From: Synaphobranchus kaupii
Taxonomy: Eukaryota; Chordata; Actinopteri; Anguilliformes; Synaphobranchidae
Assembly (NCBI GenBank): GCA_029718625.1
Contig: CM056389.1
Location: forward strand, 6,260,014 to 6,324,013
Direction: 5' to 3'
DNA length: 64,000 bases
The notes below the pieces were generated by a model. That model was not told where the DNA came from and searched no databases. It was given only the letters and a program-made list of their open reading frames with translations. A program made the position numbers and the translations under genes. This document shows, piece by piece, positions 35,502 through 47,645 of the stretch; the first letter of the stretch is position 1, and every line of letters begins with the position of its first letter.

Positions 35502-36198
35502 GGGCCTCATTCATCAAACAATCATAAATATGTGTGGACATTTATGTAAGAAACAAGTTAGTATGAAAATTTACGCCAGATTCATCAAACCGTGTAGGAA
35601 AGGCAGATTGATATTCGTCAAATTGCTGTTTACCATCACTAGGGGTTTGGGGATTTCAAACTACATATCACAAGCACAGAACACATTTTATTTATTTCCA
35701 GGCTGAGAGGAAGACCATAGCCTAGTGCTTGGCAGATGGAAGCAATGCGCTCGTCCGATGCAGAAAGGCTTGAACTTTAACAGTTTGTGTGACGGGAGAT
35801 CCTGCATTGAGGGCACATGCTATCTCCAGCCAGGCCTTTTTACTTTACCAGTTCATATGACACCAGAACAGACAACACTAAACATTTTTTTTCTTGACTG
35901 AATATCTGCTCATAAAACTTTGATTTCAGTGTTGGAATAATTATTTCTTTTGCTTTTTCTGGGCTGATTTGACTTGGTATGCACTGTTCAATGGAATTAG
36001 CAATTTCCATATATGGCAATTAATGGGTGTGGATTTATGCTAAAATAAGGTGCACACGCCTCATTTAAGATGAATCAGAATGTATGAACGTACACACGGA
36101 ATACTAACATCTGCTTTCCCACACAGTTTGATGAATCCGCCCTAAAATCTTTCATACAAACTTCTTATTTATTTACGAACATTTCATGAATGAGGCCC
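35502..36198. mobile_element. Non-autonomous DNA transposon with TIRs
   Basis: Left end GGGCCTCATTCATCAAAC and right end CATGAATGAGGCCC are inverted. Further mirrored words (TTTGATGAATCCGCC and TTCATCAAACCG) extend the inverted repeat inward. No transposase frame is seen, and no clear target duplication could be read. Confidence 0.7.
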
Positions 36199-36319
36199 AT
36201 TGATTGCAATTACGCACAGCTAGTCAGCATTGAACGGAGCAAGGTGAGTAGCCTATTTGTAATGCATAAAGAGTTTTATTTATTATAGTAATAAATAATA
36301 ACGTATGTAATTTTGTGCA

Positions 36320-38395
36320 GCATACCCCACATAGGGCGAATACTAGCAACATCAGCTGTCCCTGCTAGCCGTTAACAGCCTACCCCACATAGGGTGAATA
36401 CTAGCAACATCAGCTGTCCCTGTGACCGTTAACAGCCTACCCCACATAGGGTGAATACTAGCAACATCAGCTGTCCCTGCTGACCGTTAACAGCCTACCC
36501 CACATAGGGTGAATACTAGCAACATCAGCTGTCCCTGCTGACCGTTAACAGCATACCCCACATAGGGTGAATACTAGCAACATCAGCTGTCCCTGCTGAC
36601 CGTTAACAGCCTACCCCACATAGGGTGAATACTAGCAACATCAGCTGTCCCTGCTGACCGTTAACAGCCTACCCCACATAGGGTGAATACTAGCAACATC
36701 AGATGTCCCTGCTGACCGTTAACAGCCTACCCCACATAGGGTGAATATAAGCAACATCAGCTGTCCCTGCTGACCGTTAACAGCCTACCCCACATAGGGT
36801 GAATACTAGCAACATCAGCTGTCCCTGCTGACCGTTAACAGCATACCCCACATAGGGTGAATACTAGCAACATCAGCTGTCCCTGCTTACCGTTAACAGC
36901 ATACCCCACATAGGGTGAATACTAGCAACATCAGCTGTCCCTGCTGACCGTTAACAGCCTACCCCACATAGGGTGAATACTAACAACATCAGCTGTCCCT
37001 ATGACCGTTAACAGCCTACCCCACATAGGGTGAATACTAGCAACATCAGCTGTCCCTGTGACCGTTAACAGCCTACCCCACATAGGGTGAATACTAACAG
37101 CATCAGCTGTCCCTGTGACCGTTAACAGCCTACCCCACATAGGGTGAATACTAGCAACATCAGCTGTCCCTGTGACCGTTAACAGCCTACCCCACATAGG
37201 GTGAATACTAGCAACATCAGCTGTCCCTGCTTACCGTTAACAGCCTACCCCACATAGGGTGAATACTAACAACATCAGCTGTCCCTGTGACCGTTAACAG
37301 CCTGCCCCACATAGGGTGAATACTAGCAACATCAGCTGTCCCTGCTGACCGTTAACAGCCTACTCCACATAGGGTGAATACTAGCAACATCAGCTGTCCC
37401 TGTGACCGTTAACAGCCTACCCCACATAGGGTGAATACTAACAACATCAGCTGTCCCTGTGACCGTTAACAGCCTACCCCACATAGGGTGAATACTAGCA
37501 ACATCAGCTGTCTCTGTGACCGTTAACAGCCTACCCCACATAGGGTGAATACTAACAACATCAGCTGTCCCTGCTTACCGTTAACAGCCTACCCCACATA
37601 GGGTGAATACTAACAACATCAGCTGTCCCTGTGACCGTTAACAGCCTACCCCACATAGGGTGAATACTAACAGCATCAGCTGTCCCTGTGACCGTTAACA
37701 GCATACCCCACATAGGGTGAATACTAGCAACATTAGCTGTCCCTGCTTACCGTTAACAGCATACCCCACATAGGGTGAATACTAGCAACATCAGCTGTCC
37801 CTGCTGACCGTTAACAGCCTACCCCACATAGGGTGAATACTAGCAACATTAGCTGTCCCTGCTTACCGTTAACAGCATACCCCACATAGGGTGAATACTA
37901 GCAACATTAGCTGTCCCTGCTTACCGTTAACAGCATACCCCACATAGGGTGAATACTAGCAACATCAGCTGTCCCTGTGACCGTTAACAGCCTACCCCAC
38001 ATAGGGTGAATACTAGCAACATCAGCTGTCCCTGCTGGCCGTTAACAGCCTACCCCACATAGGGTCAATACTAGCAACATCAGCTGTCCCTGCTTACCGT
38101 TAACAGCATACCCCACATAGGGTGAATACTAACAACATCAGCTGTCCCTGTGACCGTTAACAGCCTACCCCACATAGGGTGAATACTAACAGCATCAGCT
38201 GTCCCTGTGACCGTTAACAGCCTACCCCACATAGGGTGAATACTAGCAACATCAGCTGTCCCTGTGACCGTTAACAGCCTACCCCACATAGGGTGAATAC
38301 TAGCAACATCAGCTGTCCCTGCTTACCGTTAACAGCCTACCCCATATAGGGTGAATACTAGCAACATCAGCTGTCCCTGCTGGCCGTTAACGGCA
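36320..38395. repeat. 58-bp minisatellite, about 36 units
   Basis: Unit contains CCCCACATAGGGTGAATACT and CATCAGCTGTCCCTG. Two length forms occur: 58 bp (CTGCTGACCG) and 57 bp (CTGTGACCG), and only runs of 57-bp units are open on the reverse strand (MWGRLLTVTGTAD). The array ends in unique sequence (CATCGCTGTTCCTCCCAG) that also follows a single unit at 41,615. Confidence 0.95.
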
Positions 38396-39049
38396 TCGCT
38401 GTTCCTCCCAGTTATCAGGCTTCCAATTCACTCCCATTCATTTTCAGGACATCAACAAAAGGAATAGTTTTAAAGCACTATTTTTAAATCTTGACACTAT
38501 ATGACTTTACCTAATTTGTTGGAATTAAATAGTAAACATGCAATAAACATAATGCTATATTTTCAAAAGTTATGCTGTACCAACCTTACAAAGGTGTTGC
38601 GTGGGTTAGCTGTATAAAATGTAAGAAATGTAATAAAAAATGTATAAAATGTAATAACTTTTTTGTTTTTATCTCAGATTTTTTGTGGGTAATTCTGGTG
38701 TCACTCCTATAATACAGGTTGTAAAGTTCACAAACCTTCACTTACCTCAGGCTCTAAAATAAGATGTTTCATCACAGATTTTTAATATTTAGGGATAAAA
38801 AGCTAGTCACACAAAATAGAAAATATTATGTTTTGTGTTAGTTAAAACTTTTGCAGTCAATTTGACTCCAAACATCATAAAGGCATCATAAAATGTCAAC
38901 ATAATATGAGGGTTGAAGAATGTTATATTTAGAAAGCAAAGGTATACCACCAGTAAAATTCAAAAAGAGAGTAAAAACAGAGAGAAACAATTTATTGATG
39001 ACAATATTTGGAATATTTCTCCTCTTTAGCTTGTTCTAAAGTAGGCTAA
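38396..39049. other. Dispersed repeat flank, then AT-rich non-coding DNA
   Basis: 38,396-38,490 matches 41,665-41,745 (GTTCCTCCCAGTTATCAGGC). The remainder is AT-rich with no gene. Confidence 0.6.
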
Positions 39050-39375
39050 ATATGATAAAGTAAAAAGGTTTGATATGATAGTATAGATATTATGCAGATA
39101 TTCATGGATGATGTAAAAAAAAAAAAGTAAAAAGTTGGCTAAATATGATAATATAGATATTATGCAGATATTCATGGGTGATGTAAAAAAAGTAAAAAGT
39201 TGGCTAAATATGATAATATAGATATTATGCAGATATTCATGGATGATGTAAAAAAAAGTTGGCTAAATATGATAATATAGATATTATGCAGATATTCATG
39301 GATGATGTAAAAAAAAGTAAAAAGTTGGATAAATATGATAATATATATATTATGCAGATATTCATGGGTGATGCA
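39050..39375. repeat. AT-rich tandem repeat, about 62-bp units
   Basis: Four to five units containing GATATTATGCAGATATTCAT and GATGATGTAAAAAA. Unit length varies through the A-run. Confidence 0.85.
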
Positions 39376-40077
39376 TGATTGTATTCAGCTATATTTTGGA
39401 TTAATAGACAGATCATAATTAAATTATTTGTAATTTGGGGGTCCATTAGGTGAACAGTTGTAATTTCCTCTTTTATGGCCATGGTACTAGGCAGCAATGG
39501 CCTAGGCTGCTCCAATATATACAACAAAAGAAACTTGTGGGTCTGCTGGAAGGCTCGTTCAGATAAGCCCCCACACTGTGGTGCATGGATGAGCCTCTGT
39601 CCCTCCTCTGAAGCTGCTCTGTGCAAGCTTAGCTGCGGTCTGTGACGTGAAAACAAGCAGCTGTAGAGCTGTAGGCCAGCACGTGTTCCAGAGGAGAACC
39701 GTGGGTGTCCCAGCTCTCCTGAATTGGTAGGGTGGTTGGAACATGACTGCGGTTGCAGACAGTTGGACATTCCAGATTGGAGTAATAATTGGGATATATA
39801 CAGCCCCGGGTTAAGTAAGTTTAAATTTTAAATAAATTGCAATCAACAAATTCTCCTCAGTGGCAACGTTATGGCACAGACTAGGTGGAGTGGAGTGATT
39901 ATTATCTTGAGCATGCTGGAGAGAGAGAACTTGCATAAGACCAACATCCAGACAAAGACCATGTTTATGTGTTTAAGATCATGAGATCAAGACTCCATTT
40001 AACATGCATTCCTGCAAGTGTAAATATCCAGAAATATTAGCTCCTGATTTACCAACTACCTTCTGCCCTACACTTAG
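39376..40077. other. No recognised gene; upstream of pyrin exon
   Basis: A 177-codon reverse frame (39,237-39,770) overlaps the AT-rich repeat and shows no domain. The last bases (CTACACTTAG) form the acceptor for the pyrin exon. Confidence 0.5.
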
Positions 40078-40345
40078 GTGTCTCTGATGGCGGACCAGGT
40101 CTTGGAGATTCTGGACGAACTGAATAAAGAAGACTTTGAAAGGTTCACACTTTTTTTGAATGACAACGTGCTGGAAGAATGTAAACCCATTCCACTGGGT
40201 CAACTGGAGGGCAAAAGTGTGGCAGGTCTTGTCACATTGATGAGGCGTTACTATGGTGACAAGATTATGAAGCTCATATTGGAGATCTTAAAGAAAATTG
40301 GCAGAAATGACCTCGTTGAGAGATGGGAGAGCAATCCTAAAAATA
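40078..40345 (+). CDS. Pyrin-domain (PYD) exon
   Basis: After the acceptor ACACTTAG the exon has ATG at 40,087 and reads MADQVLEILDELNKEDFERF, IPLGQLEGKSVAGLVTLMRR and MKLILEILKKIGRNDLVERW, the helices of a death-fold pyrin domain of about 85 residues. It ends AATA|GTAAG in phase 1, as N-terminal PYD exons usually do. Pyrin domains assemble inflammasome-type complexes by homotypic contact, and in fish they head NLR proteins, ASC-like adaptors and other immune proteins. No following exon was recognised within the next 8 kb, so the partner domain is unknown. The exon looks intact. Confidence 0.8.
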
Positions 40346-40594
40346 GTAAGATACATTATTTTTTCTGTTTATTTATACCGTGTAAAAATAATAGTTATAA
40401 GAATACTTAATTTGAAAAGTTACAGGTCCTTTTTTGAAGCAGGTCTACAGATATACAGTATCTGTCCTGTGGAGGTATGTCCCATTCATCTTATAGAACT
40501 GGGATAAGCACATGCCTGTTCACTGTTCTCTGTGCCCTACATTCCACACAACACAATATCTCCTTTCACAAAATACAGTGGAGCTCAAGTCTGA
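40346..40594. other. Intronic or flanking DNA
   Basis: Follows the pyrin-exon donor. No exon recognised. Confidence 0.5.
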
Positions 40595-41290
40595 TTAAAC
40601 CCTCCAGACTACAGCTACCCCAATCAGGGTTCCCCTCCAGACTACAGCTGCCCCAATCAGGGTTCCCCTCCAGACTACAGCTGCCCCATTCAGGGTTCCC
40701 CTCCAGACTACAGCTGCCCCATTCAGGGTTCCCCTCCAGACTACAGCTGCCCCATTCAGGGTTCCCCTCCAGACTACAGGTGCCCCATTCAGGGCTCCCC
40801 TCCAGACTACAGGTGCCCCATTCAGGGCTCCCCTCCAGACCACAGCTGCCCCATTCAGGGCTCCCCTCCAGACCACAGCTGCCCCATTCAGGGTTCCCCT
40901 CCAGACCACAGCTGCCCCATTCAGGGCTCCCCTCCAGACCACAGCTGCCCCATTCAGGGTTCCCCTCCAGACTACAGCTGCCCCATTCAGGCTTCCCCTC
41001 CAGACCACAGCTGCCCCATTCAGGGTTCCCCTCCAGACCACAGCTGCCCCATTCAGGGTTCCCCTCCAGACCACAGCTGCCCCATTCAGGGCTCCCCTCC
41101 AGACCACAGCTGCCCCATTCAGGGCTCCCCTCCAGACCACAGCTGCCCCATTCAGGGCTCCCCTCCAGACCACAGCTGCCCCATTCAGGGTTCCCCTCCA
41201 GAATACAGCTGCCCCATTCAGGCTTCCCCTCCAGACCACAGCTGCCCCATTCAGGCTTCCCCTCCAGACCACAGCTGCCTCATTCAGGGT
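40595..41290. repeat. 33-bp minisatellite, about 21 units
   Basis: Unit contains CAGCTGCCCCATTCAGGG and TTCCCCTCCAGAC. At 11 codons it is open on both strands (LPHSGFPSRPQ forward, WRGTLNGAAVV reverse), giving 271- and 225-codon frames that are artefacts of the repeat. Variants are CTACAG/CCACAG and GGTTCC/GGCTCC. Confidence 0.95.
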
Positions 41291-41975
41291 AGTTTGTTAT
41301 CCAATCAGCAGCGAGCTCCTTTCTGTAGGTCACCGTGTAGCCTTGTCTCCACTTGCTGAAATATGGAATCCAAGTTTATAGAGACGGGTGAGGACACAAG
41401 CGGAAGCTTCTTTATAACAAGCTTTTTTAACATAGAAATGTTGCAATTCTTTGTTTTGTTTTTCTCTACGTTCTCTAAATCAAGGCTGTTGTATAATGCA
41501 TACAATGTTGAATCATCATTTATGTAATTATTTATTTTTAAAAGCTGTTTAAGAGATATTTCACTTTAGTATAACATAAGTAATTTTATAAATTTCCTCC
41601 CCAATGTATTTGCATAGGGTGAATACTAGCAGCATCAACTGTCCCTGTTGACCGTAAACAGCATCGCTGTTCCTCCCAGTTATCAGGCTCCCAATTCACT
41701 CCCATTCATTTTCGGGACCTCAATAAAATGAATAGTTTTAAAGCACAAACCACAGAGGATAATAATGTAATGGATGCAGTGCGGATCTCAACGTTTGAAT
41801 GTGGGTAACTGACAGCCTGGCAGGCTGACTGGCTGGTTGCCTGATCCCCGATGTTGAAAGCGCATGCGTAAATTTAGAGTAATTACGGTAAAAAGTTTGC
41901 CATCTAAGTCCCCATACCATTTTACTAGTACAAGTTGTAGCACCAAAAATCATGAATGAACAACTGTGGAAGTGT
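41291..41975. other. Non-coding; single founder unit of the 58-bp repeat
   Basis: At 41,615-41,665 one copy of the 58-bp unit (CATAGGGTGAATACTAGCAG) precedes the same unique flank that ends the large array. Nothing else is recognised. Confidence 0.6.
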
Positions 41976-42739
41976 CAGGACCGTTTCTAGACTGCTTTGA
42001 ATGGGGGGGGGGGCATGAAGAGATGTTGGTGGGGCACAAGGGGGGGGACGGGGTAGTGCGGGGTCTGGGGGTCCTCCCCCAGCAAAAGGGCATTTTGTAA
42101 AAAAAAATGTAAATTTTTTTTAAAGCCCTAGATGAGATTTGAGATCCTTTCATATAAAACTAAAGCCATGGTAGGCTAATCAGTACATTAGTGGATAAGA
42201 TAATGTTATTACATTTTAAACCATCTTATAGTAGGACAACACACACGTGCAGCCAGCTAATGCAATGCTGCAGATCTTTCGCAGAATCGCAGCTATAATA
42301 TAAATCTAAACAACTAGGCTAGATGCAACATAATAAATACGTAATAAATCTATTTAAAATCTAATCTCCCAGACGGAGACTCTCGCCACTGAGTAAGCTA
42401 GGCTAGCGAATATTATATCCTAAGCAATGCGTAACAGTTATCAAGAAGTGGCAGCGTCAATTGATCAAAGAAAGTGACCTCTCTCTCCCCCCTCTCTCTC
42501 TCTCTCTCTGCATCTCCGTGTTTTATATGGCCAAACCAACCAATCAGATGTTAGAGAAATATATTATTTTGATGTGGCATTTTTATGATTGGCCGAATCG
42601 TCTGTAGCTCTACTGACGGTGCTACGGGCGCCGACTTCATATTATCAGATTAAATGTTTTCCGGATTTGGCTTTGGGGGGGCAGGCAGAGCATTTGGAGT
42701 GGCATTGCTCCCCCGTGCCCACTCCTAGACATAGCCCTG
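41976..42739. mobile_element. hAT-like non-autonomous element with perfect target duplication
   Basis: Flanked on both sides by GGAAGTGT (41,968-41,975 and 42,740-42,747). The ends start CAGGACCGTTTCTAG and finish CTAGACATAGCCCTG, imperfect inverted repeats. No transposase frame. It contains a G run (42,006) and a (CT)n run near 42,490. Confidence 0.85.
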
Positions 42740-43189
42740 GGAAGTGTGGATATATTTAAAAATGCATGTCAATTGGCTGAAATGTATAATCTTTCTCGTA
42801 GTCGTTATCGCCCAGTCAATATTGTTTCACCAACGGGAGGGGGACTTTGTTGGGATTGAAATTTTACTCACAACTTTTTACTTCAGGGAAGTTAGGCCAG
42901 ATAGCTACACTCTCCAGAGGAAGAAATCGCCCATGTTTTAAATCAATCAATGTGAGAGGAGCAACAACTAACGAAAAGTAAGCCGAGTTCAAAGTTCAGA
43001 TTATTTTTTGACTGTGCAAATACGCGACCTGTTGAGTGACGAATAATTAAACAGCAATTCAAATAATTTAGCCTCCTGTTTGTCAAATGGTACGTCGACA
43101 ATTTTCTGTACAAAGGTACAAACAACGACATACCTAAATTCTGCACAAAGTCCAAGACAACGTGTGGTCTAACTGTTAATGCTGGTATA
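42740..43189. other. No recognised gene
   Basis: Short open frames only (42,744-42,941 forward, 42,943-43,155 reverse), without domains. Confidence 0.5.
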
Positions 43190-44400
43190 CAGTCATGTGA
43201 AAAAGTAAGTACACCCTCAAACGGAAGTCAGTTTTTTTGACATATCTGGACACAAGTTTATTTTATTTTAATTTCAACAATGTTGATTGATTAAGGTAAA
43301 CTAATTCAACAAATGATGCTAAAAAAGTAGACCTTGGAAGCAATTGAAATGAACATAAATGCAAATTCCTCATGAGGAAAAAGTAAGTACACCCCTACCT
43401 CTGTACCTCTGGACTGATGAGTCAAAATTGGAGTTGTTTGGGCGCAATGCAAAACGTCATGACTGGCAAAGATGCAACACTGCCTTTGAGCAGAAGCACC
43501 TCATTCCAACGGTGAAACATGGTGCAGGCGGTGTTATAGTGAAACATGGTGGAGGCGGTGTTATAGTGAAACATGGTGGAGGCGCTGTTATAGTGAAACA
43601 TGGTGGAGGCGGTGTTATAGTGAAACATGGTGGAGGCGGTGTTATAGTGAAACATGGTGGAGGTGGTGTTATAGTGAAACATGGTGGAGGTGGTGTTATA
43701 GTGAAACATGGTGGAGGCGGTGTTATAGTGAAACATGGTGGAGGCGGGTGTTATAGTTTGGGGCTGCTTTGCTGCCTCAGGGCCTGGTAAACTTACCATA
43801 ATAGATTCAACAAAGAATTCAACTTTATGCCAGACCATTCTTGAGGAGAATGTGAGGCCATCAGTTCAGATGCTGAAGCTGAAAAGGTCCTGGATCCTCG
43901 GAACAGAATAATGATCCTAAACATACAAGCAAATCTACTACAGAATGATTTAAAGAAAAAATGGAGGGTTATGGAATGGCCAAGTCAAAGTCCAGACCTC
44001 AATCCTATCAAAATGCTTTGGGGGGACTTGAAGCGGGCTGTGCATTCAAGGAAGCCTCGAACATCACACAATTAAAGCATTACTGCAAAGAATAATGGCT
44101 GAAAATTCCTCCCAGTCAATGTACGAGACTTTTAGTCAATTACAAGACTTCAGCTGCCGCAAGAAACGCCTAGAAGAGGTTATTGCTGCCAAACAGCAGT
44201 TATTGAAGCCAGGGGTGTACTTACTTTTCCCTCACAGGCTAATTGCACTTCTGTTGATTTATGATGAATAAATAATTTAAAAGCATCATGTCTGTGTCCT
44301 TTGTTAAATTAGACAACATTTAACAGTAAAAAGCATTGGAATAAGGATCAAATATCCATGTGTCCAAATCTGGGGGTGTACTTACTTTTTAACATGACTA
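43190..44400 (+). mobile_element. Tc1-like transposon, internally deleted
   Basis: Ends CAGTCATGTGAAAAAGTAAG and its inverse (CTTACTTTTTAACATGACTA) define a 1.2-kb element at a TA target (TA left, TG right). The N-terminal half of the transposase is missing. What remains starts at LWTDESKLELFGRNAKRHDW, with the first DDE aspartate, and continues through the glycine motif into decayed sequence with [13 protein letters not shown] frameshifted ends. The HGGG motif has been expanded into a 27-bp array. Confidence 0.85.
43510..43752 (+). repeat. 27-bp minisatellite of the Tc1 transposase HGGG motif, about nine units
   Basis: Each unit codes in frame for VKHGGGGVI. The first unit has a change (GCAGGC) and the last gains one G (GGCGGGTG at about 43,745), after which the frame leaves the transposase. 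The source is the HGGGSVMVWGCF-type motif just upstream of the second aspartate. Confidence 0.9.
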
Positions 44401-45419
44401 TGTCTGAATTAACGTTCTGTAGCCTTTAATGAACTTGGCGGCTCGCTACTTCTAATTAATTTGAAGAAATCAACAACATAGTTTGGTGACAGTCGAGATT
44501 TAAATGAGTATATCTTGCTTAATATTTGGAGTAGAAAGATAATATTGTCATCGGCAGAAAGCTGAAACTATCCTATTTATAACTGTTTATAATACTCAAA
44601 ATGGCGTAGCGTCCGCCCGCCCCGTCCTCTTCTTAAAAATAAATAAATAAAATAAATAAAAATCGAATAGATGGTCACCCAATACAGTAGGCTACAAAAG
44701 AAACTAGATGACTTCTCTGATGATAACAACTATAGTAACATAATTTGTATTGTAGTACAACAATAAACGACTTGTAGGCACCGCATTGGAGTCATGTTTG
44801 CACTTTAGAAGGCAGTGACCCTTGTGACCGCATTCTGATACATTCTAATCACATATTGGTGATGGTACGCTTTTGGGCCAGTTCTGGAATGATCACATAC
44901 TGTATTTGTGATGGTATGTGCAAAAGGGTTAAAAGCAGGGGTTGCCATGCATAAATTGAGTAATTACGGTAAAAAGGCGGCAGCAGAATAATCGTTCATT
45001 ACAAACAACCGATCAGACCTAAACCACCCACATAAAAGACAACGTATGTAGGCTATTTGCAGGTGTCATAAGCTACTGTTGGAATTGATTTGTTCTGTCT
45101 GGACGTTGCGGTTCAGTAAACATTCTATTTTGTAGAGGAGAGGAGACAAGCAAACTCCAAGTAGATCAGAGGATATTGTTTTTTTATTATTATTTATTTC
45201 TGATTTTTCCCTTTTTCCCTGTGTATGCTGGTTTTCGTTCCAACCACAATTGCAATACCAGAATTTTAACAAGCTGTTATTTTTTCTTAATTAGGTGTTT
45301 TTATTGTATAGAGAGAACACTTTAAACTCTTTACTCTCTTAAGCCACGTTATGTTAGCAATAGCTATGCATGCTTTGAAGAAAAAAAATCCCATGTTCGT
45401 TATGCTTATTGTGTTATAT
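44401..45419. other. No recognised gene
   Basis: AT-rich. 45,222-45,272 (CTGGTTTTCGTTCCAACCAC) is an inverted match to 11,915-11,965, so both are remnants of one dispersed repeat. Confidence 0.5.
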
Positions 45420-45617
45420 TGCAAACAATTACAAAGAATAATTTTATTAAATAAATTTGCAAAAATCTCAAAAAAACTTTTTTCACATTGTCATTATGGG
45501 GTGTTGTGTGTAGAATTTTGAGGGAAAAAATTAATTTAATCAATTTTGGAATAAGGCTGTAACAGAACAAAATGTGGAAAAAGTGAAGCGCTGTGAATAC
45601 TTTCCGGATGCACTGTA
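45420..45617. mobile_element. Solo Tc1-like terminal inverted repeat
   Basis: Contains TCACATTGTCATTATGGGGT and ends CTTTCCGGATGCACTGTA, the outer and inner parts of the same terminal-repeat family as the element at 6,106. No transposase is attached. Confidence 0.7.
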
Positions 45618-45965
45618 TGTACATGGGGCAAATGTATATGCTTTATAATGAACAAAACAAATTTTATTCATTTTATGACGTGTTCGATAGGGTATTGGAC
45701 CCATAGATATCTACCCCCAATACTGATTTTCATAAGTAATTCCCACATGAAAATTATGCAAAAGTGAGTTTTATGATCTGATACAGTTGATTTGTAGTTA
45801 AATATATAATTATTTTATGATTTAGAGCAGTGCACAATTTAGCTATTTGAATAGATTTGGAGACACTAATGGACAACAGGATACACTGCCTATATTTTGC
45901 ATCACAGATCTTTAGTAGTTCTGCATATGATCCTCAGATTTAGCAAACTTGTGGCACTTGTGTTT

Positions 45966-46110
45966 ATGATCCAGGAAATGTATAGAATTACCTGTTTCAC
46001 ATATGAAGCTCTCAGTATTTCATTGCAAACTAAAGAAAAACATTTTTTTTGCATTGCATTTTTCCAAAGTTTCTTTGCATTGTGGCACTTTATTTTGACT
46101 TAAATTACGG
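45966..46110. repeat. Dispersed repeat, third copy
   Basis: Starts TATGATCCAGGAAATGTATAG and ends TTATTTTGACTTAAATTA. The same sequence occurs at 58,354-58,503 and, split by the Tc1-like element, at 6,053-6,090 and 7,670-7,727. Confidence 0.75.
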
Positions 46111-46206
46111 CATTGTTTGGTTGCAGGAGCAATGAATATCCGAGCTCAGCAAAACTTTGGTGCAGGCATCAGGGACACTAGGGCTTCTGCACAAAGTGGG
46201 TAAACT

Positions 46207-47540
46207 GGAAAGGGTGTTTATAATACTGCACTGCACAGGGTGTTTATTATACCCCACTGGACAGGGTGTTTATAAACCTGCACTGTACAGGGTGTTTATT
46301 AAACTGCACTGGACAGGGTGTTTATTATACTGCACTGGACAAGGTGTTTATTAAACTGCACTGGACAATGTGTTTATTATACTGCACTGGACAGGGTGTT
46401 TATTATACTGCACTGGACAAGGTGTTTATTAAACTGCACTGGACAAGGTGTTTATTAAACTGCACTGGACAAGGTGTTTATTATATTACTGGACAGAGTC
46501 TTTATTAAATGCACTGGGCAGGGTGTTTATTATACTGCACTGGACAGGGTGTTTATTATACTGCATATAATGTATATTTATTTTAATGCATATGAAATTC
46601 AATTCAGCCTAGATGAGTGTGTGTACTGAACAAGTCATGTGTGTGCAGGTGAAGTGAAAGGCTTCCTTATATGTGACGCGGTATGTCAAAAGCAGGCGGA
46701 ATTGGGCAGAGCTACGAACGGAGGAACAGCTGCAAAATGCCTTGAGGGTGAATTTATTATACTGCACTGGACAAGGTGTTTATTAAACTGCACTGGACAA
46801 GGTGTTTATTAAACTGCACTGGACAAGGTGTTTATTAAACTGCACTGGACAAGGTGTTTATTATACTGCACTGGACAGGGTGTTTATTATACTGCACTGG
46901 ACAAGGTGTTTATTATACTGCACTGGACTGGGTGTTTATTATACTGCACTGCACAGGGTGTTTATTAAACTGCACTGGACAGGGTGTTTATTATACTGCA
47001 CTGGACAGGATGTTAAACTGCACTGGACAGGGTGTTTATTATACAGCGCTGGACAGGGTGTTTATTATACTACACTGGACAGTGTGTTTATTATACTGCA
47101 CTGGACAGGGTGTTTATTATACTGCACTGGACAGGGTGTTTATTATACTGCACTGCACAGGGTGTTTATTATACTGCACTGCACAGGGTGTTTATTAAAC
47201 TGCACTGGACAGGGTGTTTATTATACTGCACTGCACACGGTGTTTATTATACTGCACTGGACAGGGTGTTTATTATACTGCACTGGGCAAGGTGTTTATT
47301 ATACTCCACTGCACAGGGTGTTTATTAAACTGCACTGGACAGGGTGTTTATTATACTGCACTGGACAGGGTGTTTATTATACTGCACTGGACAGGGTGTT
47401 TATTATACTGCACTGGACAGGGTGTTTATTAAACTGCACTGGACAGGGTATTTATTAAACTGCACTGGACAGAGTCTTTATTAAATGCACTGGGCAGGGT
47501 GTTTATTATACTGCACTGGACAGGGTGTTTATTATACTGC
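46207..47540. repeat. 26-bp minisatellite in two blocks
   Basis: Units of TGCACTGGACAGGGTGTTTA type fill 46,207-46,566 and 46,750-47,540, with ATTATA/ATTAAA variants. Between the blocks lies a piece (46,567-46,750) that reappears after the second block (47,541-47,735), so array plus flank was duplicated as a unit. Long forward frames here are repeat artefacts. Confidence 0.9.
46670..46750. mobile_element. Left end of Harbinger-like element, extra copy
   Basis: Identical in type to the left end at 47,646 (TATGTGACGCGGTATGTCAA). It is cut off where the 26-bp array resumes, so it arose by duplication with the array, not by transposition. Confidence 0.75.
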
Positions 47541-47645
47541 ATATAATGTATATTTATTTTAATGCATATGAAATTCAATTCAGCCTAGATGAGTGTGTGT
47601 ACTGAACAAGTGATGTGTGTGCAGGTGAAGTGAAAGGCTTCCTTA

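Noticed and set aside
36320..38395. CRISPR-like array
   Set aside because: Head-to-tail repeats with no unique spacers, in a eukaryotic genome. The same holds for the other arrays.
39237..39770. 177-codon reverse frame
   Set aside because: Overlaps an AT-rich tandem repeat and has no recognisable domain.
40477..41292. 271-codon forward and 225-codon reverse frames
   Set aside because: The 33-bp unit is a multiple of three without stops on either strand. No domain and no start context.
46127..46199. Short PARP14-like exon (AMNIRAQQNFGAG)
   Set aside because: AG/GT borders exist, but entry phase 1 and exit phase 2 do not fit the phase-1 exons downstream, and no domain match is clear.
46157..47458. 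Frames up to 218 codons with CTGQGVY repeats
   Set aside because: 26-bp minisatellite read in several frames.
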